Assembly: GCF_040529185.1 (NCBI RefSeq)
Contig: NZ_CP159510.1
Coordinates: 558,001-622,000, forward strand
Length of the DNA: 64,000 nt
From: Sporolactobacillus sp. Y61
Lineage (GTDB): Bacteria > Bacillota > Bacilli > Bacillales > Sporolactobacillaceae
Direction: 5' to 3'
A model generated the notes under the pieces. The model was not told the origin of the DNA, searched no databases, and was given only the letters and a program-made list of their open reading frames with translations. This document shows, piece by piece, positions 17,792 through 26,288 of this stretch. A program made the position numbers and the translations under genes. Positions within the stretch are counted from its first letter, which is position 1. Every line of letters begins with the position of its first letter.

Positions 17792-19411
17792 CAGCTCTGA
17801 GGAGTAAATTTTTGTGAGGCCCTCCGTGTCATGCGAATAGCTGATCTGATTTTACATATATTTCCAATTCTGCTTTTCCGCTTTTTTTGAAAAAGGGACA
17901 AGCCAAATTTTGATGGCCTTTTTTAATTTTTTTTGACTGTAGCTTTGCCTGGCATTCCCCCTTTCTGATATACTGTTCTTAACCGGTAAACCGGACTTGC
18001 ATCGGTTTCACCAGGCTAGCCATATCCTCCTCTGTTAATCTGCGTGTCCGAATCGCTTCTAACAGGGCTGAGGATATTTCTTTTGCCGTCTTTTTTTGCG
18101 TACGGAGCAGTTTTGACCCCTTTTCATATAACTGCATCAAAATATCCGCAATCTGTGTAAGAAGATAGTGATTCTTCATCGCCTGATGATTCTGGCTGTT
18201 CACGTGTTGAATGGCGTACTGTACGTGCTTTTGTCGATTAAACCCCTGATTTTCAATCTTCCAGCGCCTTCGCCCAACCGCTACCAACACCTCTGCCTTC
18301 TTCTCCGTGATAGGCAGATTGGTCAGAAACAGAAAGGTGTGTGTTTTTTCTTTTTCCTGAACCGTAGCCTCCAGGGCATTTAGTTTTCTTTCCTGGTAGG
18401 CGATATCATTCACCCAGTAGGTCGTTGCAGATTGTCCCCGATACTTCAGCGCTTTCAGCGCCTCGAATTCCTGCGCCACACTCGGAATACTGCCTGCTTT
18501 GAAGCGAAACATGTATTTCCAGCGGTTAGCCTCACATCGCTGAAAGACTGATTCACACGCATATAGGCTATCCGCCAGGATACAGATGGGCAGACGCTTG
18601 AAGGTCGCTTTCAATCGGGTGCTCAGGCGCTCGAAGGCGCGACGTTCACAGTCCTGTTTGGTCACGTCCTCGTGCTCGTTCTCTATAAATTCCGAGTCGA
18701 TACTCAGCACCATATCCCCAACGACCAGTTTGGCTTCCAGAACGTGATGCTGGTAATCCGTCCAGGTTTCTCCGGTCTTTTTGTGGGTATGTTCGCGTTT
18801 CAGGCAATGTGCACAATGCTTCTTGTTAAAGTGGAAAAGCCCGGTCCCATCAATGATAATCCCCCAATACTTCCCCTCGATCCGTTCGGCCTCAAAACAC
18901 CGCTTTTTGAGGAGCTCCCGGATTAAACCGATGCGAATGTTTTCCAGTTCCTTCGGATCAAGCCGCGACAGGAAATCGTTGATCGTGTCATAGTGGGGCA
19001 GTTCATGAAGCTCCTGAGTAGCGAGCATCTTTTGCAGGTTATCGATACATTCTTCACGATTAAGTCCGTTGCTCAGGCTGCGCATGCTGGTGAACTGACA
19101 GACATTTTTCAGGATCATCATCCAAAGCATCAAGTCTGAATCATAGGTGACATAACTCTGGTGTCTCGGATCTTTGACCTTTCTGAGCCTGTTGGTGAAT
19201 CCTTTAAAGAAATGATGGCATATTTTCTGAAACTCGAGAAAATAATTGACGTTCTTCTCCTGCTCTCGTTTCTCTTTCCGTGTAATCATAAGAACCTCCT
19301 AAAAAAATAGCACTATTATGGGATTTATTACTGTTAAATTATCTCATATATAGCATTATTTAGGGGGCTGTTGTTGATTTTATCGCGAAGAATTTTTACT
19401 CCTCAGAGCTG
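17792..19411 (-). mobile_element. IS4-family-like insertion sequence, complete, 1620 bp
   Basis: The ends are inverted repeats: the left end starts CAGCTCTGAGGAGTAAA and the right end, read on the minus strand, starts with the same 17 bases. The element is flanked by the 9-bp direct repeat TTAACTGAT (17783-17791 and 19412-19420), a target duplication in the range known for IS4-family elements. One transposase gene fills it. The right copy of the duplication includes the stop codon of cdaR, so the element entered exactly at the cdaR 3' end without changing the protein. It appears intact and recent. Confidence 0.92.
17979..19289 (-). CDS. DDE transposase of the IS4-like element
   Basis: A 436-residue transposase. 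Candidate DDE residues are Asp in IIIDGTGLF, Asp in ILADSLYAC, and Glu in RRRWKIENQGFNRQKH, which has the spacing of the IS4 Y-(2)-R-(3)-E-(6)-K type signature. A Cys/His stretch HFNKKHCAHCLKREHTHKK follows the first Asp. AGGAGG lies 5 bases before the ATG. It is transcribed in the same direction as the cda-glm genes, so read-through into glmM is possible. Confidence 0.9.
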   Translation of the reverse strand: MITRKEKREQEKNVNYFLEFQKICHHFFKGFTNRLRKVKDPRHQSYVTYDSDLMLWMMILKNVCQFTSMRSLSNGLNREECIDNLQKMLATQELHELPHYDTINDFLSRLDPKELENIRIGLIRELLKKRCFEAERIEGKYWGIIIDGTGLFHFNKKHCAHCLKREHTHKKTGETWTDYQHHVLEAKLVVGDMVLSIDSEFIENEHEDVTKQDCERRAFERLSTRLKATFKRLPICILADSLYACESVFQRCEANRWKYMFRFKAGSIPSVAQEFEALKALKYRGQSATTYWVNDIAYQERKLNALEATVQEKEKTHTFLFLTNLPITEKKAEVLVAVGRRRWKIENQGFNRQKHVQYAIQHVNSQNHQAMKNHYLLTQIADILMQLYEKGSKLLRTQKKTAKEISSALLEAIRTRRLTEEDMASLVKPMQVRFTG

Positions 19412-20770
19412 TTAACTGATGGTTACTTTCAGTTTCCCCGGGTTTGATACGGCAGTCATGCCTTCAGGGACGGCAACAGAAACCTGAACCTGGTGATCGC
19501 CCGTATCCAGACCTTTAAGATCCACTTCTGCACGAATGTCGTCCCTGTCCAGACGGTCCATGTCGGAAGCTTTTCCTGTGACTGAAACATCAACAGCACT
19601 GTTATGATCCAACGTGGCCCTGCGGTTATCCGACAGATTGGCTGCAGTCACAGGAACAGAGCTGAATTTCCTTGTTTCAGTACTGGCTTCGCTCTGCCCC
19701 GACGATGATGATGAACCGGAACTGTCCGATGATGAGCCAGAACTGCCCGATGAAGATGCGCCGGAAGATGATGATGATGAATCCCCATCCTGACCGGAAG
19801 CCGGCTTTTCAGAGGGAACAATGTGCACCGTCACTTTGACGGTTTTTGGCGTTACCTTTGTTGCACCCGGCGGTACGGGGACATTGACATTCACTGTTCG
19901 ATCCTCTTTCAGACCATCAACAGATACAGACAGCGGTTCAATGGCCGTGATCTCATTCAGTGCATCTCCATCTTCAGCGAATACAGTGGCCTGTTTTTCT
20001 GAGAGCTCAAGTGAACTTACTGAATAACCATCGGCTGGCTTCCCTGTTGTAATACCCTGAATATCTAATTGTTTTGAGACTCTCGTAATCGGCACACGCA
20101 CATGTACGGAGGACGGCGAAATATCCGTATTAACCTGGGATCCACTGTTATCGTAAGCGTGCAGTGAGATCATTTTGTCTACTGTGGAGTCCGCCCCTTT
20201 GAGGTTAACCACGCCTCTGACAAAGGCAATAGAATCCACCGTTTCTTTGCCTCCGGTAATCGTCACGCGCTGCTGATCGATAACTGGATCCCCGATCTGA
20301 TAATCTTCACCTATAGAATCCTTATTCAGGATATCCACTGAGACCGGCATTTCTTTACTTGTCTTCTCCTGAAGCGTCACCCGTACCTTACGGGGAACAG
20401 GTGTCACCTTAAGTCCGCCCGGGAAGCCTTTCGTCTGAATCTGTACATCATAGGTTCCCGGCTTCATTCCTGTCATGTCAATAAATGCACTTTTACCTGC
20501 AAGCGGACGGGCCTTCAGAATCAGGTCATTTGAACCCGTCAGGCGCAGGTTGACCCGCTCAGGGGCTCCGCTGATCACGTACCGATCCGAGTCGTATCTC
20601 GCATCTAATTTTACGCTCATCGTCGTCTGCTGTGAACCATCAGCTGTTTTACTGACGTCCGAAGGGGCAGGAGGCTGACCGTTGCCTGCAGTCACAATGG
20701 CGTAAAGCATCATCGCAGTGACAAATGATATGATTTTTACAAACCAGTTGTTGTGCAGAAGTTTATCCAT
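19412..20770 (-). CDS. cdaR: CdaA regulator, YbbR-domain protein
   Basis: A 452-residue protein anchored by one N-terminal transmembrane helix (about residues 9-27) with several extracytoplasmic YbbR repeats (for example SVKLDARYDSDRYVISGAP, and pairs of TVKVTV and KLKVTIS strands). CdaR binds and modulates the diadenylate cyclase CdaA. A Ser/Gly-rich low-complexity linker of about 40 residues (about 305-345) separates the third and last repeat, unusual for the family. The start overlaps the end of cdaA by 8 bases. The stop codon lies inside the target duplication of the neighbouring IS. Confidence 0.93.
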   Translation of the reverse strand: MDKLLHNNWFVKIISFVTAMMLYAIVTAGNGQPPAPSDVSKTADGSQQTTMSVKLDARYDSDRYVISGAPERVNLRLTGSNDLILKARPLAGKSAFIDMTGMKPGTYDVQIQTKGFPGGLKVTPVPRKVRVTLQEKTSKEMPVSVDILNKDSIGEDYQIGDPVIDQQRVTITGGKETVDSIAFVRGVVNLKGADSTVDKMISLHAYDNSGSQVNTDISPSSVHVRVPITRVSKQLDIQGITTGKPADGYSVSSLELSEKQATVFAEDGDALNEITAIEPLSVSVDGLKEDRTVNVNVPVPPGATKVTPKTVKVTVHIVPSEKPASGQDGDSSSSSSGASSSGSSGSSSDSSGSSSSSGQSEASTETRKFSSVPVTAANLSDNRRATLDHNSAVDVSVTGKASDMDRLDRDDIRAEVDLKGLDTGDHQVQVSVAVPEGMTAVSNPGKLKVTIS

Positions 20771-21581
20771 GATGTTTTCCTCTCCAGTTGAGAAATGAGG
20801 ACGAAGCCGGTGCGGGATTGTTCAGTTCATGCTGCAGCATTTCTGACAGCTGTTCTTCTGATATTTCCCGGAACATTTCACCGTTTTTTGTCACCGTGAT
20901 GCCGCCCGTCTCCTCTGAAACGACGACAGTCAGCGCATCGGTAACCTCACTGACCCCCATCGCCGCGCGATGCCGTGTACCCAGCTCTTTGGAAATAAAC
21001 GGGCTTTCTGACAGCGGCAGGTAGCAGGCTGCGGCAATGACTTCATTGCCCCGGATGATCACTGCCCCATCATGCAGCGGCGTGTTCGGAATAAAGATAT
21101 TGATTAATAACTGAGAGGTCAGATTTCCGCTGATCGGAATGCCGGTTTCAATGTAATCATTGAGCCCTGTCTTGCGTTCAATCGACATCAGCGCGCCAAT
21201 TCGCCTTTTAGACATGTAAGAGGCAGCTTTAACCACCGACTCGATCATCTGTTTATGCTGCTCTTCGACAACTGTTCCTCTGGAAAACAGTTTACCACGA
21301 CCCAGCTGTTCAAGCACGCGTCTGAGTTCCGGCTGGAAGATCACAATGATCGCGAACAGCCCATATGTAATCGCATTGTTCAGGATCCATTCGAGCGTTC
21401 TTAAATGAAACAGACTGCTCAGGAACCAGACCCCGACAATGAGCAATATACCCTTCGCAAGCTGAACGGCCTTTGTGCCCCGGATAATCATGATAACCTT
21501 ATATATCAGATAACTGACAATCAGAATATCAATAATATCCGTAAGATAGTTTAAAATGTTGAAATGAGCCCATAAAGACAT
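20763..21581 (-). CDS. cdaA: Diadenylate cyclase CdaA
   Basis: A 272-residue membrane enzyme that makes c-di-AMP from two ATP. Three N-terminal transmembrane helices are followed by the DAC domain with the two diagnostic motifs, DGA in TPLHDGAVIIRGN (about residue 170) and RHR in ELGTRHRAAMGVSE (about residue 205). c-di-AMP controls K+ and cell-wall homeostasis in Bacillota. The gene precedes and overlaps cdaR, as in the usual cdaA-cdaR-glmM operon. The length is normal. Confidence 0.97.
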   Translation of the reverse strand: MSLWAHFNILNYLTDIIDILIVSYLIYKVIMIIRGTKAVQLAKGILLIVGVWFLSSLFHLRTLEWILNNAITYGLFAIIVIFQPELRRVLEQLGRGKLFSRGTVVEEQHKQMIESVVKAASYMSKRRIGALMSIERKTGLNDYIETGIPISGNLTSQLLINIFIPNTPLHDGAVIIRGNEVIAAACYLPLSESPFISKELGTRHRAAMGVSEVTDALTVVVSEETGGITVTKNGEMFREISEEQLSEMLQHELNNPAPASSSFLNWRGKHHG

Positions 21582-21776
21582 GGCTTTTCTCCTCCAAATC
21601 AGCCGTTCGTATCACGATATGAATACGGGGCCGGCGCAATCCTGTACGGCCCCTCAGGCAGACAACAGTAAAGTCCGAATGACTCAGCCGGAAGGTCAGG
21701 GTGCATCCGGACACCGTTCACTTCTATTTTTCATTCAGCAGTATGAATCAAACGTAACGGGAGCGGGGCTCCTCTT

Positions 21777-22172
21777 TCAGGAACGCTCCCCGGGCAGCTT
21801 AAGCATAATAAAATGGTCATCATTTTTCTCTGAAAGCTGGTTCTGCCGTCCCGCCCTAACCATAAGATAGGACACCGGAAGCGCGCAGACCACAACAGCC
21901 GAAAGCAGGGGATGACGGGATGTCCATGTCCGGATCGCATGCCTTTTTTCTGCGGGAAGGCGTTCCATCACGTGCTGCGTGAAGTCATCCGGCAGCCGCG
22001 GGCGGCTCAGCTGATGCAACAGTTCTGTTGACAGCTGAAGCTCGTGAAAATAATTCCGGCAGCTGTCACATGAGGCCAGATGCTGATCAAGCTCTTCCCT
22101 TTCACTTATCGTCGCCTCGCCATCCATTACTTTATTCATTAATGCAAGATATTTTTTATTAGAACACGTCAT
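21777..22172 (-). CDS. rsiW: Anti-sigma-W factor RsiW, short form
   Basis: A 131-residue anti-sigma factor. The N-terminal zinc-binding anti-sigma domain has the H-x3-C-x2-C motif HLASCDSCRNYF, followed by a linker and one transmembrane helix (LLSAVVVCALPVSYLMV, about residues 88-104). Only about 27 residues remain outside the membrane, whereas Bacillus subtilis RsiW (about 208 residues) has a long extracytoplasmic domain cleaved by PrsW. Reading the other frames downstream gave no recognisable missing domain. The ATGA overlap with sigW indicates translational coupling. Confidence 0.85.
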   Translation of the reverse strand: MTCSNKKYLALMNKVMDGEATISEREELDQHLASCDSCRNYFHELQLSTELLHQLSRPRLPDDFTQHVMERLPAEKRHAIRTWTSRHPLLSAVVVCALPVSYLMVRAGRQNQLSEKNDDHFIMLKLPGERS

Positions 22173-22753
22173 CGTTTCTCACCTCTTGAAGCCACCAGGG
22201 TTTTCCGCAGCATTTCCCGGCCGCGGTGGACACGGGTCTTGACCGTACCGATGGGAAGGTCCATCACTTCGCTTATTTCCTTCAGACTGAGTTCTTCAAT
22301 GTATTTCAGGACCACAGCAGATCGATATTTTTCCGGAAGCTGTGCAATGCCGTGCTGAACCCACTGTTCCGTCTCACTGCGCAGCAGGTGTTTATCCGGG
22401 TGGGACGATTCATCCGGATCAGACAGCATCGTATTGAGTGACAGGCCATCCGTTCCGGGAACTTCAGCATCCAGGGAAACGCTGGCCTTCTTTCTGCGCA
22501 GGGAATCGATGGACAGGTTTGTCGCAATCCGGAAGATCCATGTAGAAAAGCGACGGTTTATGTCAAATCGATCAATATGGTTATAGGCACGAATAAATGT
22601 CTCCTGGGACAGATCTTCTGCTTCCTGACGATTTCCAACCATTCTGAAGCAAATATTAAATACGCTGTTCTTGTATCTGTCAACAAGTTCAGCAAAGGCC
22701 TGATGGTCTCCTTTTTTTACTTTTTTGATCAGCCGCTTCTCCTGATGTTCCAT
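22169..22753 (-). CDS. sigW: ECF sigma factor SigW
   Basis: A 194-residue extracytoplasmic-function sigma factor. Region 2 has the RNA-polymerase core-binding DLSQETFIRAY and the -10-recognising RFSTWIFRIATNLSIDSLRR; region 4 has LPEKYRSAVVLKYIEELSLKEI and the helix-turn-helix ending GTVKTRVHRGREMLRK. The ATG at 22753 has AGAGGT 7 bases upstream; an upstream in-frame start at 22774 lies too near the promoter. SigW controls cell-envelope and antimicrobial defence genes in Bacillus. It is the first gene of sigW-rsiW, upstream of cdaA. Confidence 0.94.
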   Translation of the reverse strand: MEHQEKRLIKKVKKGDHQAFAELVDRYKNSVFNICFRMVGNRQEAEDLSQETFIRAYNHIDRFDINRRFSTWIFRIATNLSIDSLRRKKASVSLDAEVPGTDGLSLNTMLSDPDESSHPDKHLLRSETEQWVQHGIAQLPEKYRSAVVLKYIEELSLKEISEVMDLPIGTVKTRVHRGREMLRKTLVASRGEKR

Positions 22754-22779
22754 CCTGAACCTCTTTTGCAGCAATATTT

Positions 22780-22807
22780 TATACGATTTGAACCGGCGGA
22801 AGTTTCA
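22780..22807 (-). promoter_or_regulatory. SigW-type autoregulatory promoter
   Basis: On the minus strand TGAAAC (22802-22807), 16 bases, CGTATA (22780-22785). This equals the sigma-W consensus TGAAAC-N16-CGTA and lies just upstream of sigW, the position of the known autoregulatory promoter in Bacillus. Confidence 0.9.
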
Positions 22808-22891
22808 CCCTGACGGTTCACTATCTCACTTTGTTTCATTATTAACAAAACGGGTAACCTGATACTATACGACATATTCTGGAGGTGTCAC

Positions 22892-23044
22892 ATGAATAAG
22901 CCCCAATTGATCAGAAAAATTGAACAGGCCCGCAATCAAATGATTCTGGCCACGATCAGAGAGCCGCTTACTTCACGTCACGTTCAACACCTGAGTCGTC
23001 GACTTGATCAGTTACTGAACAAATATGATCACCTGACTAAATGA
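22892..23044 (+). CDS. Spo0E-family aspartyl-phosphate phosphatase
   Basis: A 50-residue peptide starting at an ATG with GGAGGTG 5 bases upstream. It has the Spo0E-family pattern: helix 1 LIRKIEQARNQMI, a turn, and the signature helix HVQHLSRRLDQLLNKY containing the S-x-x-L-D core. These small proteins dephosphorylate Spo0A~P and delay sporulation. It is divergent from sigW and followed by its own terminator, thus a single-gene unit. It is short but typical for the family. Confidence 0.8.
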   Translation: MNKPQLIRKIEQARNQMILATIREPLTSRHVQHLSRRLDQLLNKYDHLTK

Positions 23045-23068
23045 TTCGTCAGTGCAATGAAATATACA

Positions 23069-23100
23069 GGCGCATGCCCATGCGCCATTTTTGTTTTTTT
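23069..23100 (+). terminator. Terminator of the Spo0E-like gene
   Basis: Stem GGCGCAT (23069-23075) / ATGCGCC (23080-23086) followed by ATTTTTGTTTTTTT, 25 bases after the stop codon. Confidence 0.85.
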
Positions 23101-23262
23101 CATACGTTTTAGTCACAATGGATTAATCCAATTATACCATACCCCAAAGCGAAATTTTTACGATAAACAAGGGTTTTGACTTATCGAAAAGTATAAAAGG
23201 AAACAATCAGTTTACTTCTATACTGATAAAATGATCATCAAAAACTGATCGACAGCGAAAGC

Positions 23263-23289
23263 AGGTCTCCTGACATCAGGAGGCCTGTG
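23263..23289 (-). terminator. Probable terminator of the restriction-modification operon
   Basis: CAGGTCTCCTG pairs with CAGGAGGCCTG around the loop ACAT, about 55 bases after the hsdM stop on the minus strand. The following bases (CTTTCGC) are only weakly T-rich, so termination efficiency is uncertain. The surrounding gene-free stretch 23101-23343 shows no other structure. Confidence 0.45.
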
Positions 23290-23343
23290 ATTTCGTCTAT
23301 ACGATAGCCATGCGAAAAGCAGCCTGCCACCTTCCCGCTTCAT

Positions 23344-24942
23344 TCAGACGTTGACACCTAAAATCTTCAACTGTTCTTTAATGGTGGCCTCAAGTTCAGC
23401 AATTTCTTTTTTATCCTGATCCAGCTGTTTGATCACTTCATCCAGATCAATGGGTGGTTCTTCCTCAAAAGTGTCCACATAACGGGGAATATTCAAGTTG
23501 AAATCATTTTCTTTGATTTCATCAGGCGATGCAACATGAGCATATTTATCGACGTCTGCACGATTTTGGTACGTTTCAATAATTTTGTTGATATGCTCGC
23601 CCGTAAGTTTGTTTTGATTTTTACCTTTTTCAAACTCCTTCCTTGCGTCAATAAATAAAATATCTTTCGTTTTACGATTTTTCTTGAATACTAAAATCGT
23701 GGTTGGAATGGAAACGCCATAGAATAGATTCGCAGGTAAACCAATCACGGTGTCAAGATAATTCTTTTCAATGATTGTCCGGCGAATTCGCCCTTCAGCA
23801 GCCCCACGGAACAGCACACCATGCGGCAACACAATCGCCATCTTTCCGGTATCGTTCAAGTGGTAAAGGCTGTGCAATACGAAAGCATAGTCTGCTTTCG
23901 TTTTTGGAGCAAGCTTTCCGTATTCACTAAAACGCGGATCCTTCAGCTTCGTTTCACTATTGTCCCAGTGAGCGGAATAGGGTGGATTTGCGACCACGGC
24001 GTCAAAACTGCGTGGATGGTCGATGCCCTTTGCATCCGGTCCGTCCGGCCAATCACTTTCCAGCGTATCTGCATTATTTAACGTCATATTGTTAAAAGAA
24101 ACACCGTGCATCATCAAATTCATGCGTGCCAGGTTGTACGTTGTCGTATTTTTCTCCTGACCGTAGAATTTAATCGCGCCAGGTTTATTTCCTCCCGGCA
24201 GCTCACCCTGAACGGTCAAAAGCAGAGAACCGGAGCCACAAGTCGGATCATATACAGAAAACGTACGGTCAGATTCTTCTACGCCATCCGTGACTATTTT
24301 GGCCAGAACCTTGCTGACCTCATGAGGCGTATAAAATTCTCCGCCTTTTTTACCCGCACTTGCGGCGAATTGACCAATTAGATATTCATAAATCGCACCG
24401 AGAATATCTTCTCCGTCTTCACCTTTATAGGCAATCCCGTTAATCAATTTGACGATACGGTTAAGCGATTTGGCACGTTCATTAGTCGAACTCCCAAGAC
24501 GCGAGTCTCCCAAATTAATATCGTTGAATACACCATGGAAGTCCTGTACCGCCTCTTTATTCAGTCCGGCATTTTTATTGAAGTTATCAAAAATAGTCTG
24601 ATAATCGCTTGGGATCACCTGGCTGTTATTGATTTTATTGATCAGCGATGCCCAGGTATCGTCCGGTGCAATCGCATAACCTAAACTTGATGAAATATCT
24701 TCTAAATATTCAGCCAGGTCGTCTCCTGCGGCCTGTTCTTTATAGGCGTCATTAATGGATTGACCGTTTGCCACATCAATCACATTATAATCTACCAGGT
24801 ATTGCTCCTGATGTTCTGACAAATAACGATAGAACATAAATGCCAGGATGTAGTTTTTGTACTCTGATGCGTCCATATTTCCACGCAGTTCGTTTGCCAT
24901 CGCCCAGAGCCGGCTGTTAATGCTTTGTAATTTTTTACTCAT
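23344..24942 (-). CDS. hsdM: Type I restriction-modification, DNA methyltransferase subunit
   Basis: A 532-residue N6-adenine methyltransferase. The HsdM N-terminal helical domain (LWAMANELRGNMDASEYKNYIL) is followed by the SAM-binding motif I DPTCGSGSLLL, the catalytic motif IV NPPY in FDAVVANPPYSAHWD, and the C-terminal LFIDARKEFEKGKNQN segment. It works as M2S (methylation) or R2M2S (restriction) complex with the neighbouring HsdS and HsdR. It starts 27 bases after hsdS and is the last gene of the operon. The length is normal. Confidence 0.96.
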   Translation of the reverse strand: MSKKLQSINSRLWAMANELRGNMDASEYKNYILAFMFYRYLSEHQEQYLVDYNVIDVANGQSINDAYKEQAAGDDLAEYLEDISSSLGYAIAPDDTWASLINKINNSQVIPSDYQTIFDNFNKNAGLNKEAVQDFHGVFNDINLGDSRLGSSTNERAKSLNRIVKLINGIAYKGEDGEDILGAIYEYLIGQFAASAGKKGGEFYTPHEVSKVLAKIVTDGVEESDRTFSVYDPTCGSGSLLLTVQGELPGGNKPGAIKFYGQEKNTTTYNLARMNLMMHGVSFNNMTLNNADTLESDWPDGPDAKGIDHPRSFDAVVANPPYSAHWDNSETKLKDPRFSEYGKLAPKTKADYAFVLHSLYHLNDTGKMAIVLPHGVLFRGAAEGRIRRTIIEKNYLDTVIGLPANLFYGVSIPTTILVFKKNRKTKDILFIDARKEFEKGKNQNKLTGEHINKIIETYQNRADVDKYAHVASPDEIKENDFNLNIPRYVDTFEEEPPIDLDEVIKQLDQDKKEIAELEATIKEQLKILGVNV

Positions 24943-24969
24943 GTCTTTGATTTCCTTTCGATTTTGAAT

Positions 24970-26193
24970 TTAAACAAACATTTGTTGCAACAAAGCTTTC
25001 TTTAACTTCTTGCAATGATCCAGCTCGCGCTGATGAAGAGTGATGAGGTGATCGAGATTCTTGAAGAAGGCTCCGATTTTCTGTTGTTCTTCAATGTTCA
25101 AAGGGATAGTAACCTTTAGCTTAAGGAAATCTTTTTTATTCATTACACGATTTCGACCAGCCCCTCCAGGAGATATGAACTCTAATTTTCTTCTAAATTC
25201 TTCTCGTGAAACTAAATAATGAAGGAAATTAATATCAGATTTCCCATCTGCTCTATAGGTAGGAAATCTATGTGACACTAATAATCCATTATCTGATTTA
25301 TTTGCAATAGCGATTGCATGCTCCCAAGCAAAAGTAATATTTACAATTAAATCATTTTCTTTAACCACAAATAATTTATCCATAGCGACAGTTTTAGGGT
25401 CTTCAACCTTCTGATGAAAAGTACCTTTTGCATGTGATCTGACAGAAATTCTTTCATATGGATGATCAGGTTTTGGAACTTTGCGAATAACTTGAGTTAC
25501 AAGATCATTTACCTTTCGCTGTTCCCAGGCGTGAGTAAATCCTGGAAAGCGAATTTCAGGAACATTTTCACCCTTTTTCGGAAACATTTTTTGCAGCAAA
25601 CTTTTCTTCTCATCCTGCAAGTGATTTAACTTACGCTGATGAAGGGTGATGAGGTGATCGAGCCCTGCGAAAAAGGCACCGATTTTTTTTTGCTCATCTT
25701 TAATTGGAAATGGAAATTTCATATCTTCAAACGTTTGTCTTGAGATATAGAATATTGTTGAACCAGCAGATTCTAATCTCATTTTTTTTTGAACAGTCGA
25801 AGATTGAAAAAAAGTATATAGAAAATCTAAATCAAAATCTTCTTTAGGAACTAACCCAATAAAAGTTTGATTTGTGATCAAATCCCGTGTTACCACTGCA
25901 ACAACCCCAAATGTAGCACTAGCAGAAACAATCAAGGAACCTTTAGGAATTATCCTTAAATTCATTTTCTTTATAGTTTCTTCCGACACATATTGCCCAG
26001 AAAGTGAATCATTCAAATACTTACCTTCAATATCTTCAATTCTGGTCCAAGGTATAGTTCCAGAGAATTCTTTTGGTTTATCGCGCATTGGAACAATGAA
26101 ATCTGACATCACTTCTGAAAGCTTCCGCTGTTTCCAATCACCAGTGAAACCCGGGAACCTTATTTTGGGTACGTTTGTGTTATTTTCACTCAT
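24970..26193 (-). CDS. hsdS: Type I restriction-modification, specificity subunit (two TRDs)
   Basis: A 407-residue HsdS with two target-recognition domains, each introduced by a near-identical segment (VPKIRFPGFTGDWKQRKLSEV at the N terminus and VPEIRFPGFTHAWEQRKVNDL in the middle). Each TRD is closed by a conserved coiled-coil segment (IGAFFAGLDHLITLHQRKLNHL and IGAFFKNLDHLITLHQRELDHC). The two halves recognise the two parts of a split DNA site. The internal repeats allow domain exchange. The ATG at 26193 has AGGTGG 8 bases upstream; two earlier in-frame starts lie on or too close to that site. It lies between hsdR and hsdM. Confidence 0.95.
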   Translation of the reverse strand: MSENNTNVPKIRFPGFTGDWKQRKLSEVMSDFIVPMRDKPKEFSGTIPWTRIEDIEGKYLNDSLSGQYVSEETIKKMNLRIIPKGSLIVSASATFGVVAVVTRDLITNQTFIGLVPKEDFDLDFLYTFFQSSTVQKKMRLESAGSTIFYISRQTFEDMKFPFPIKDEQKKIGAFFAGLDHLITLHQRKLNHLQDEKKSLLQKMFPKKGENVPEIRFPGFTHAWEQRKVNDLVTQVIRKVPKPDHPYERISVRSHAKGTFHQKVEDPKTVAMDKLFVVKENDLIVNITFAWEHAIAIANKSDNGLLVSHRFPTYRADGKSDINFLHYLVSREEFRRKLEFISPGGAGRNRVMNKKDFLKLKVTIPLNIEEQQKIGAFFKNLDHLITLHQRELDHCKKLKKALLQQMFV

Positions 26194-26288
26194 TATCATT
26201 GCCACCTAATCTTTTTATCTCTTTTGTCGTCTTAGATTCAAAACCGGGTTTTCACTTTCAACCCTCTCTTGCTGAGCCCGCAATAAAA

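Noticed and set aside
24970..26193. Phase-variable inversion of hsdS
   Set aside because: The repeats inside hsdS are in direct orientation, there is no second full hsdS in inverted orientation and no recombinase gene nearby.
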